From Rickettsiales bacterium (GTDB lineage: Bacteria > Pseudomonadota > Alphaproteobacteria > Rickettsiales > Anaplasmataceae): 7,208 bases of DNA. The notes below the pieces were generated by a model, which was not told the origin of the DNA, searched no databases, and saw nothing but the letters and a program-made list of their open reading frames with translations. Each line of letters begins with the position of its first letter. Position 1 is the first letter of the stretch. This document shows, one piece after another, positions 1 through 5,637 of the stretch. Where the stretch lies: NCBI GenBank assembly GCA_031266615.1, contig JAISAR010000099.1:1-7208 (forward strand). The letters run 5' to 3'. A program made the position numbers and the translations under genes.

Positions 1-68
1 TGGAATATGAAACAAGGAAAAGTAAACCAGATAGCAGAAGTTAAAAACGCTGTGAATGCTACACTGAA

Positions 69-136
69 GAGCCGTATGCGGGAAAGTCGCAAGTACGGTT
101 CTGTTGGGGGGATCATAGCTATGATCTCTACCAGAC
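69..136 (+). mobile_element. Group II intron 3' end remnant (domains V and VI)
   Basis: Bases 69-101 fold as a group II intron domain V. The lower stem pairs GAGCCGTA (69-76) with TACGGTTC (94-101) and includes the conserved AGC start. A two-base bulge (AG, 92-93) follows, then an upper stem TGCG/CGCA closed by a GAAA-type loop. The element is 33 nt, one shorter than the usual 34, so it is slightly degenerate. After a short linker, 106-132 fold as domain VI, built on the perfect 16-base palindrome 111-126. An unpaired A at 130 sits where the lariat branch point should be, and CCAGAC then ends in the expected pyrimidine at 136. No reverse transcriptase/maturase frame is present in the window, so only the 3' end is seen. 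The 64-codon open frame at 7-201 crosses this structure and is not a gene. What is seen is the fold; calling 136 the exact 3' splice site is inference. Confidence 0.68.
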
Positions 137-172
137 TGGTGAGTATAGACGTTTTTGATGATTATGGAAAGG

Positions 173-203
173 CTGGATCCCAGTGTCGAGCACTGGGATG
201 ACA
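173..203 (+). repeat. Wolbachia-type dispersed palindromic repeat
   Basis: A 9-base perfect stem (ATCCCAGTG 177-185, CACTGGGAT 191-199) surrounds a TCGAG loop. It is flanked by CTGG on the left and GACA on the right. A second copy in opposite orientation lies at 6947-6977 and matches 25 of 31 bases. I recall this family as one of the commonest short intergenic repeats in Wolbachia, and it is the main genus clue. It could also act as a bidirectional transcript end, but no T-run follows it. Confidence 0.85.
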
Positions 204-272
204 CCGTCTGTTACGCAAATTACCTGCTAATTGCAATGTTCGTACAGTTGTGCGCGTGACGCTGAAATCCAG

Positions 273-349
273 TATAGTATACCGATAAAATGCAGATAAT
301 GCAACATTTACAAACAACTCTTCCAAAGCAACTTTGATTTCTTCAGTTA
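273..349. repeat. Direct repeat, copy 1, downstream of Fic
   Basis: The first 35 bases (273-307) match 1470-1504 at 33 of 35 positions, differing only by A/G changes. Similarity continues to the TTCTTCAGTTA block at about 340-349, with copy 1 longer by several short insertions. The two copies bracket the Fic gene at a period of about 1.2 kb. On the minus strand both encode the TEE...VALSA.YR.TI peptide. Confidence 0.8.
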
Positions 350-358
350 ATGCTTCGG

Positions 359-1447
359 TTAGTTTGAGATCAAATCTTCATATTGCTTGCTAAGCTTGTA
401 TTTTCTTCCTCTGTTGGAAAAGTCTACAATCTCAATAAATCCCATTTCTACCCACTTTTTACAAAGTTGCGCACTGGTACGAGGTTTAAAATTGAATAAT
501 TTGCCTATTTGACTAGCTGTGATAGTGGAAAATTCCCCGAAGAGCTCAAGAGCCCTACGCTGTTTAGGGTCAAGCTTACGTATGAGATCAGCCTGGTCAG
601 TTCTGTGCCCTTCTTCATTTATACGCTGCAACACGTTCTCAAATGAATTTGCCATTCCTTCTATAAAATAATCCACCCATTTGGTGATGTCTGCTTCAGT
701 TCGTCCCATGTAATAGTTGTGCGATGGACCCACGCTTATTGCCTCATAATATGCTCCAAGATTTTTAGCGTAATATTCTTCCAATGAGTAAAGTCCTTTT
801 AGGTCATATCCACCAAGGTGTAAAATTAATGTAGTTAGCAATCTCGCAGTACGACCATTACCATCATAGTAAGGGTGAATTGTTACAAATCGATAATGCA
901 CGATACCTGCAATAATTGGGCAAGGCGCTTGTTCACTGTTACGAATCCAATCTACCATACGGCTCATGAGTTTTGGTACATCCTTTGCTTCAGGTGGCAT
1001 ATAAATTATTGCACGTGTGCGACTGTCACGAATAACGTTTTGACCATCTCGATAAGGGGTTGGTTTTACTTTAGATTTTCCACTTGCCATTACTAGGGCA
1101 TGTAGTGTTTGAACAGTTTTCTCAGTAATAGGTATTTCCCTTGCTGCCCATTGTTCAATTTGAGTTAAAGCTGCATAATATCCTTTAACCTCATTTTCAT
1201 CTCTCTCATACTTTGGGAAGTGACCTTTATGTTTTAAAATCTCTTCAATCTGTTTAGGCTCAAGTCGGTTTCCCTCAATCATAGTGGAATAGTGTGTGGT
1301 ATAGAGTCGTGCAGTTTCACGAAGAAACGAAAACATTGACACAGTGAGTGGCAAATGCAACACTTTTTCTTTTGCTGCTTCGATTCTCATAAGACAGCTA
1401 GCAATCTTGGAGGTAATTGCATAGTTTGGTATAAACTTCATCGGCAT
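359..1447 (-). CDS. Fic family protein (class II, predicted AMP-transferase) with C-terminal winged helix
   Basis: This is a 362-residue protein. The Fic core motif is intact at 191-202 (HPYYDGNGRTAR), with catalytic His191 and the phosphate-binding DGNGR loop. The family moves AMP from ATP onto Ser, Thr or Tyr of a target protein. The N-terminal inhibitory helix motif S-x-x-x-E-G is present at 54-59 (STMIEGN), which makes it a class II, self-inhibited Fic of the Fic_N plus Fic plan. A flap segment lies near 147-161 (IIYMPPEAKDVPKLM). A winged-helix DNA-binding-like region follows at about 305-355. No signal peptide is seen. The start has no well-spaced ribosome binding site: AAGGA lies about 18 bases upstream. 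A second Met at codon 3 is equally possible, and an in-frame TAA upstream limits extension. The stop may be premature (see the tail at 162-359). The target could be a bacterial or a host protein; the sequence does not decide. Confidence 0.93.
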   Translation of the reverse strand: MPMKFIPNYAITSKIASCLMRIEAAKEKVLHLPLTVSMFSFLRETARLYTTHYSTMIEGNRLEPKQIEEILKHKGHFPKYERDENEVKGYYAALTQIEQWAAREIPITEKTVQTLHALVMASGKSKVKPTPYRDGQNVIRDSRTRAIIYMPPEAKDVPKLMSRMVDWIRNSEQAPCPIIAGIVHYRFVTIHPYYDGNGRTARLLTTLILHLGGYDLKGLYSLEEYYAKNLGAYYEAISVGPSHNYYMGRTEADITKWVDYFIEGMANSFENVLQRINEEGHRTDQADLIRKLDPKQRRALELFGEFSTITASQIGKLFNFKPRTSAQLCKKWVEMGFIEIVDFSNRGRKYKLSKQYEDLISN

Positions 1448-1495
1448 AATATCTGCATTACATTATCCTTATAGTATGCCGATAAGATGCAGATA
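1440..1495 (-). promoter_or_regulatory. Interleaved inverted repeats over the Fic start and leader
   Basis: Two 9-base arms on each side form inverted pairs in a crossing order. ATCGGCATA (1440-1448) pairs with TATGCCGAT (1475-1483), and TATCTGCAT (1450-1458) pairs with ATGCAGATA (1487-1495). The first arm covers the Fic start codon, so a protein bound here, or a folded leader RNA, would affect Fic translation or transcription. The crossing order would give a pseudoknot, not a simple hairpin. The right arms are shared with the flanking direct repeat, so this could also be an accident of rearrangement. Confidence 0.35.
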
Positions 1496-1525
1496 ATGCA
1501 ACATACAATGCAACTTCTTCAGTTA
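1470..1525. repeat. Direct repeat, copy 2, upstream of Fic
   Basis: This is the partner of 273-349. The block 1470-1504 differs from 273-307 at two positions, and the later part is shortened by small deletions before the shared TTCTTCAGTTA. On the minus strand it reads SITEEVALYVALSASYRHTI and stops just before the Fic start. The minus-strand frame stays open back to a TAA near 1602, with no convincing start. It may be the end of a vanished tandem Fic copy. Confidence 0.75.
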
Positions 1526-1553
1526 TGGATCTAGCGATCACAGACTTGAATTC

Positions 1554-1596
1554 TATAATATTTCGTGTCACATTACTTAGGGGTACTGCACCTAAG
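1554..1596 (+). promoter_or_regulatory. Likely hemC promoter (-10) and leader hairpin
   Basis: A perfect TATAAT lies at 1554-1559. No good -35 box stands 16-18 bases upstream of it, so the promoter call is weak. Transcription from it would give a leader of about 50 bases. That leader contains a perfect 6-bp stem, CTTAGG (1576-1581) with CCTAAG (1591-1596), around a 9-base loop. The stem ends 20 bases before the hemC ATG. No strong ribosome binding site is visible between the hairpin and the start. Confidence 0.4.
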
Positions 1597-1616
1597 AAAT
1601 TTTAATAGCTACACAC

Positions 1617-2495
1617 ATGTTAATCAGAATAGGTACCAGAGGAAGCAGCCTTGCGATCGCTCAAGCTTTAGAGGCAAAACAAAAGTTGCTGGACTCTTTT
1701 CCTGGCTTATCTGCTGAGATCATCAAAATAAAAACTTCTGGTGACAAGTATACCAATGCAAACCTCGCCGAAATAGGAGGCAAAGGACTGTTCCTCAAAG
1801 AAATCGAGACTGAACTGCTTGAGAATAATATAGACATGGCAGTTCATTCACTAAAGGATGTCCCTGCATTTTTTTCGAAAGATTTAGCAATTCCTTGTGT
1901 TTTAGAGAGGCTAAGTCCATGCGACACGTTTATTTCTAATAAATATAACAGCCTTGAGTCTTTGCCACAGCGAGCATTGATTGCAACTTCCTCAATAAGA
2001 AGAAAAGTTCAGCTACTAAATTTCAGACCAGATCTAAATATAGCGCCCCTTCGTGGAAATGTGACAACTAGATTGCAAAATCATAGTTTTGATGGAATAA
2101 TTCTAGCTGAAGCAGGGCTCATAAGGTTAAAGAAACATCACTTAGTTACAGAGGTATTACCACCAAAAATCATGTTAAGTGCAGTGGGACAGGGGGCAAT
2201 TTGCATTCAATGTCGAAAAAATGATGTAAAAATTATCGATCTTTTAGAGAAAATTAATAATAATATGTCTTTTATAAGGGCAAAATCGGAACGTAGCTTC
2301 ATGAAGACAGTGAATGGTTCATGCTTTACACCACTTGCAGCTTTGGCAGAATATGTAAGTGAGAATATGCTACATCTTCGTTGTATGTTAGCAGACGAAA
2401 AAAACATATACTTTACTGAGCGCACTTCATTTGCAGAAGATGCAGAAAAAATGGGTATGGATGCAGGATTAGAGTTGAAATCAAAATGCTTATAA
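1617..2495 (+). CDS. hemC: Porphobilinogen deaminase (hydroxymethylbilane synthase)
   Basis: This cytoplasmic heme-pathway enzyme condenses four porphobilinogen molecules into hydroxymethylbilane. At 292 residues it is near full family length (about 300-315). The family landmarks run in order: IGTRGSSLA (5-13), IGGKGLF (53-59), HSLKDVP (77-83) with the catalytic Asp81, TSSIRR (124-129), LRGNVTTRL (145-153), AEAGLIRL (164-171) and AVGQGAI (189-195). Cys236, in NGSCFTPLAA, is the expected attachment site of the dipyrromethane cofactor; here it sits in NGSC, not the commoner NGGC. The start is chosen because MLIRIGTRGS begins exactly where the family does, although no clear Shine-Dalgarno precedes it. 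The end overlaps murB by 10 bases, so the two are probably co-transcribed. Wolbachia keeps most of the heme pathway, which fits. Confidence 0.97.
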   Translation: MLIRIGTRGSSLAIAQALEAKQKLLDSFPGLSAEIIKIKTSGDKYTNANLAEIGGKGLFLKEIETELLENNIDMAVHSLKDVPAFFSKDLAIPCVLERLSPCDTFISNKYNSLESLPQRALIATSSIRRKVQLLNFRPDLNIAPLRGNVTTRLQNHSFDGIILAEAGLIRLKKHHLVTEVLPPKIMLSAVGQGAICIQCRKNDVKIIDLLEKINNNMSFIRAKSERSFMKTVNGSCFTPLAALAEYVSENMLHLRCMLADEKNIYFTERTSFAEDAEKMGMDAGLELKSKCL

Positions 2496-3373
2496 GCTTG
2501 CCTAAGGTACGTGGAATCTATCGCTGTAACGTTTCGATGTCTAAAATGACGTGGTTGAATGTCGGTGGACAAGCTGATGTATTGTTTAAACCACGTGATA
2601 TTGAAGATTTAACATGCTTAATTAAAAATACTGAATTGCCAATTAATGTTATCGGTGCAACATCCAACATAATAGTGCGAGATAGTGGCATTCGAGGCAT
2701 AACAGTGAAATTGGGTAAGGAGTTTGCGTATATTAAATGTAAAGGTAGCAATTCTATTGTTGCAGGTGGTGCTGCGCTACTTAGCAATCTCGCTTACTTT
2801 GCCGGGGAGCAACAAATTAGTGGACTTGAGTTTTTGGCTGGAATTCCAGGCACAGTTGGCGGTGGACTAGAAATGAATGCAGGTGCGTATGGTAGTGATA
2901 TTGCAAGTGTTGTACAGTCGATAAAAGCAGTGAACTTAGAGGATGGAAATCTATATGAATTCTCCAGCAAAGAGATGGGTTATGTTTACCGTGGACATAG
3001 CTTGAACGGGCAGTGGATTTTCGTTGAAGCTGAGTTTAAAGGAGTAAGTGCAGAGTATGAGGCTATATTGCGTAGGCTAAAGGAAATTATCGATAAAAAA
3101 AACAAAAGCCAACCAATAAGAGGAAAAACTGCTGGTTGCATATTTAAAAATCCAAAAGACTACCAAGCATGGAAACTGATTGATAAATCCGGCTGTCGAG
3201 GATTAGATAACGGTGGAGCTAAAATTTCTAAGAAACATTGTAATTTTCTGCTCAATTACAATAATGCAACTGCATCTGACTTAGAAAACCTTGGCAACAA
3301 GGTAAGAGATGCAGTGAGAGATAAGTTTAACGTTGAACTTGAGTGGGAAATAAGGGTTTTAGGTAGCTATTAA
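2486..3373 (+). CDS. murB: UDP-N-acetylenolpyruvoylglucosamine reductase
   Basis: This FAD enzyme reduces UDP-GlcNAc-enolpyruvate with NADPH to UDP-MurNAc, the second step toward peptidoglycan or lipid II. The protein has 295 residues. An N-terminal FAD-binding half contains TWLNVGG (22-28), GATSNIIVRDSG (57-68) and GIPGTVGGGLEMNAGAYG (119-136). YRGHS (168-172) supplies the conserved Arg169. The C-terminal MurB domain has AGCIFKNP (216-223) and ends with LEWEIRVLG (285-293), whose Glu is the expected catalytic acid. The proton-donor position, Ser in E. coli (GSFFKNP), is Cys218 here. The length and the missing extra loop fit type II MurB. The start lies inside hemC; LPKVRG at residues 5-10 is typical of alphaproteobacterial MurB N-termini and supports it. 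The stop codon overlaps that of the convergent gene. Confidence 0.96.
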   Translation: MLISLPKVRGIYRCNVSMSKMTWLNVGGQADVLFKPRDIEDLTCLIKNTELPINVIGATSNIIVRDSGIRGITVKLGKEFAYIKCKGSNSIVAGGAALLSNLAYFAGEQQISGLEFLAGIPGTVGGGLEMNAGAYGSDIASVVQSIKAVNLEDGNLYEFSSKEMGYVYRGHSLNGQWIFVEAEFKGVSAEYEAILRRLKEIIDKKNKSQPIRGKTAGCIFKNPKDYQAWKLIDKSGCRGLDNGGAKISKKHCNFLLNYNNATASDLENLGNKVRDAVRDKFNVELEWEIRVLGSY

Positions 3374-4737
3374 GCGGTTTTTACAGCTGCTGTATTTCCC
3401 AGTTGTTCAACACTACCTATCTTAATTTCTAAAGTGTTCTTTATAAATTTATTAGCTTGGTCTTTGCTCATAAAAACTGTACGCTTGCTGGGCATTGATT
3501 TCTTTATAGCAGCTATATCTTTTTCATCATTTATATATTTAAGAAGCACATCAACTTCTTTTTCATCTTGATGAGGTGTGCAAATATAGCTATGCTTTTT
3601 GAGGTCTAGAAGTTTGATAAATTCATCACAATCATCTTTGTAGCGAAAGATTACATTAATACCCACAGCTTTCTTTTCATTATATTGAATATCAATTTTT
3701 GGTTTATGGCCATAATTTGCACCAATAATCTTTCTTATTGAGTGCTCTGTTGCCATTTTTTTTACTGCTCGAGAATCACTGTCTAAAATAGACACTGGCT
3801 TGTAATTAGAAGCAGCTATTCTAGCATAAACTGACTGGCTTTCTAATTTATCTGAGTATTTTTCATTATACTTTTTTACCCTTTCAAAATCCCTTTCATA
3901 TTTCGGCAATTCATCTTTTCCTTCTTTCTCCATTCTTTTCACAAATTTCTCTATCGACTCTTGCTTAGTTGGAACAATTTTACGTATAAAAGGAATTTGC
4001 TTTATGAAGTTAATCCAATGTGGCCGGTAGACAATTTTTGCATTTTCTGAAAATAAACCTTCTAATTTTTTCACTGCTTTGTACAAATTTGCTGATGTTG
4101 GTTTATAATGTCCGCTGTTGTTGTCTATGTAAGTTATTTTACCATCTACTACTTTCATTAAACCAGAGCACAAAATTGGCTTACCACCTGCAAGAGTTGA
4201 ATGGCGGTAAGCCAATTCACCTTCATTAATATTAATGTGTTTATGAGTTACTAACTTTCCATCAAGTGTGATTACATAAGCTACACAATCTTCTTCTCCT
4301 TTACTAGTCTCACCGGTTGTATCATATAGCTCACCTGTTAAGTTATATAATTTGCGTTCTCCGTTTTCTTCACCGATGAATCTTGTTTGGTCAATCTGTT
4401 CATCTAAAGTGAAATACTTAACCTTCGAATCACCTCCAGGAATCTTTCTGTCTTTAGTTCCTATTTCTGAAGAGTAATCATAGCGGGGAAAGAGATGTTT
4501 GAATTTGTGCTCTACCCAACGCAAAATTTTATTTTTAACACCAAAGATTTTTTTGTTACCCAAATCAATAGAAGCCTGCTCCTCCTTGGGTACTGCTTGG
4601 TAGTCAGATCGAGTACCAGCTTTACCAAATTCTCCGGCAGCATATCTGAATTTTCCCATTAAATCTTCCTTGCGTTTTTCTGATACTGGTTCAGATTTTC
4701 TTAAAAAATATTTCTTAACTTTTTCTGATTTTGACAT
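3370..4737 (-). CDS. Uncharacterized protein with an IQM-like HSTLAGG/SGHY domain; candidate host-directed effector
   Basis: This 455-residue protein is not a known housekeeping family. It is lysine-rich throughout, has no signal peptide and shows no membrane segment. A basic N-terminus (1-30) leads to a central block at about 148-230. There, a strand-rich stretch (YVITLDGKLVTH) precedes RHSTLAGGKP (178-187), VVDGKITYI (196-204) and NNSGHYKPTSANL (206-218). This order and spacing closely match the core of plant IQM calmodulin-binding proteins (HSSFLAGG ... DG ... SGHY.PT..NF), and I recall related sequences in Legionella and other host-associated bacteria. The region after about 255 is highly charged and helical (SIEKFVKRMEKEGKDELPKY), followed by a mixed alpha/beta-looking end that I do not recognise. 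GAGGT stands 4 bases before the ATG, which supports the start. The effector role is inference. The gene is convergent with murB, sharing TTAA. Confidence 0.85.
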   Translation of the reverse strand: MSKSEKVKKYFLRKSEPVSEKRKEDLMGKFRYAAGEFGKAGTRSDYQAVPKEEQASIDLGNKKIFGVKNKILRWVEHKFKHLFPRYDYSSEIGTKDRKIPGGDSKVKYFTLDEQIDQTRFIGEENGERKLYNLTGELYDTTGETSKGEEDCVAYVITLDGKLVTHKHININEGELAYRHSTLAGGKPILCSGLMKVVDGKITYIDNNSGHYKPTSANLYKAVKKLEGLFSENAKIVYRPHWINFIKQIPFIRKIVPTKQESIEKFVKRMEKEGKDELPKYERDFERVKKYNEKYSDKLESQSVYARIAASNYKPVSILDSDSRAVKKMATEHSIRKIIGANYGHKPKIDIQYNEKKAVGINVIFRYKDDCDEFIKLLDLKKHSYICTPHQDEKEVDVLLKYINDEKDIAAIKKSMPSKRTVFMSKDQANKFIKNTLEIKIGSVEQLGNTAAVKTA

Positions 4738-4994
4738 TTTTACCTCATACTAACTGTTATTCAATTTTATATTATTTTAGGTAAAAAGTCAACCTTTTTC
4801 TTAATATATTAATAAAAAGAAAAACAGGAATTAGATAAGTCAGAAAGACGCATATAAATATTTAAAAAATATAAATCTTGCCTGTGTTAATTGGGTATGA
4901 AATCACCATTCATTACAAAGTTAGTAAAGATTCTGGTTTACTTAAAGTTCGTTAATTGTTATTTTTTAAAGTACAGTATTTACTATAGCGCCAT
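4738..4994. other. AT-rich divergent intergenic spacer
   Basis: These 257 bases separate the minus-strand IQM-like gene from the plus-strand signal-peptide gene. They hold the promoter described at 4764-4792. On the plus side, the only candidate is TTGTTA (4956-4961) with TACTAT (4981-4986), a 19-base gap that is too wide and too close to the ATG to trust. No tRNA, stable hairpin or repeat is seen. Confidence 0.5.
4764..4792 (-). promoter_or_regulatory. Sigma-70-type promoter of the 455-residue gene
   Basis: Read on the minus strand, TTGACT (4787-4792) is followed after exactly 17 bases by TAAAAT (4764-4769). These match the -35 and -10 consensus at 5 of 6 positions each. Transcription would start near 4757, giving a leader of about 20 bases. 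A clear ribosome binding site GAGGT (4742-4746) then precedes the ATG at 4735-4737. This is the best promoter in the window. Confidence 0.6.
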
Positions 4995-5621
4995 ATGCTT
5001 AGGATTTTTTCTGAAGTTTTATTTATATTAATGTTTTTGGGTTTTAGTCTTTTTGTTTCACATAATACTGAAGCTAAATCTAAGGTGAAACTTAGTAAGA
5101 AATATGTACCACAAGGTAATCCTGGCGGTACAAACTTTCATGAAGATGAGGATTTTGCTGAGTCATATAGACTATATGAAAAGCGCAGGGAACTCCTAAA
5201 GAAAAAAAAGTTGCAAGGCCGAGCTAATGCTAACATAGACAAAGAAAACCTAGCCAAGAAATTAAAAGAAAAAAAAATTGCTCTCCTTAGTAGTAAACCA
5301 AGTGACATGGAAGCTTGTATAGTCGAAGATGAAGAGGATGCTATGGTAAATCAGCATGGCATCAACATCACCCGCCTGAAAGGAGCTGTATTCATAGATC
5401 AAGCTCAATATGAAGGCGAGCAACTTGAAAGCAAACGACAGGAAGGAAAAAAGGCTACTGCAACACGAGAGAAAAAAATTTCCCCTATAAATGTTACTAT
5501 AAAAGACACTCCATCAAAAAAAACATGCTCACGTGATTCCATTGCCGATCTAAATAATGTGACGCAGCACAGCTTGAACGGTTCGGATTCATTTGGAAGT
5601 GTAGCTGATACGGCAAAATAG
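4995..5621 (+). CDS. Hypothetical exported lysine-rich protein
   Basis: I do not recognise this 208-residue protein. It begins with a classical Sec signal peptide: a short n-region with Arg3, a hydrophobic core at about 8-22 (VLFILMFLGFSLFVS) and a likely cleavage after Ala27 (TEA|KSK). The mature protein is therefore expected in the periplasm or outside the cell. A charged, probably helical or coiled-coil segment follows at about 52-100, rich in Lys, Glu and Leu. Next come an acidic patch (EDEEDA, 111-116) and a polar, Ser/Thr/Asn-rich, likely disordered tail. There are two cysteines (108 and 178). No ribosome binding site precedes the ATG, but the signal peptide supports this start. It lies 16 bases upstream of ispG and may share its transcript. 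The composition could suit an envelope-associated or secreted role, but no function can be assigned. Confidence 0.75.
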   Translation: MLRIFSEVLFILMFLGFSLFVSHNTEAKSKVKLSKKYVPQGNPGGTNFHEDEDFAESYRLYEKRRELLKKKKLQGRANANIDKENLAKKLKEKKIALLSSKPSDMEACIVEDEEDAMVNQHGINITRLKGAVFIDQAQYEGEQLESKRQEGKKATATREKKISPINVTIKDTPSKKTCSRDSIADLNNVTQHSLNGSDSFGSVADTAK

Positions 5622-5637
5622 GTTAGTCATTAATGAC

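Larger units (their letters stand above)
162..359 (-). pseudogene. Detached C-terminal tail of the Fic gene, or the tail of another decayed gene
   Basis: Immediately past the Fic stop codon, the minus strand stays open for 65 codons in the -1 frame, ending at a TAA at 162-164. Its first part reads LTEALTEEIKVALEELF and then VNVALSAFYRYTI, an amphipathic, protein-like sequence. The last part (about 162-203) is only the dispersed palindrome read through. Restoring one A in the AAA run just before the Fic stop would join the two frames (..DLISK-LTEALTEE..). A second, shorter version of the same coding sequence lies upstream of Fic at 1470-1525, which supports a real ancestral protein segment. 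There is no start codon of its own with a ribosome binding site. What is seen is the open frame and the duplicate; the frameshift history is inference. Confidence 0.45.

Noticed and set aside
7..201. 64-codon plus-strand open frame
   Set aside because: It runs through the group II intron domain V/VI fold and the palindromic repeat. The sequence is explained by those structures and looks like no protein family.
875..1096. 73-codon plus-strand open frame
   Set aside because: It lies fully inside the Fic gene on the opposite strand, is Cys/Trp/Tyr-rich and unlike a protein, and has no ribosome binding site.
359..1447. Fic gene as an inactive pseudogene
   Set aside because: Despite the likely lost tail, the catalytic HPYYDGNGRTAR motif, flap region and inhibitory STMIEGN motif are all intact in one frame.
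2207..2787. Two minus-strand open frames opposite hemC and murB
   Set aside because: Both are antisense to genes with intact family motifs. Neither resembles a known protein.
3382..3394. Perfect palindrome TACAGCTGCTGTA near the murB stop, considered as a bidirectional terminator
   Set aside because: The loop would be one base, which cannot close, and no T-run follows in either direction. It lies in the coding end of the minus-strand gene.
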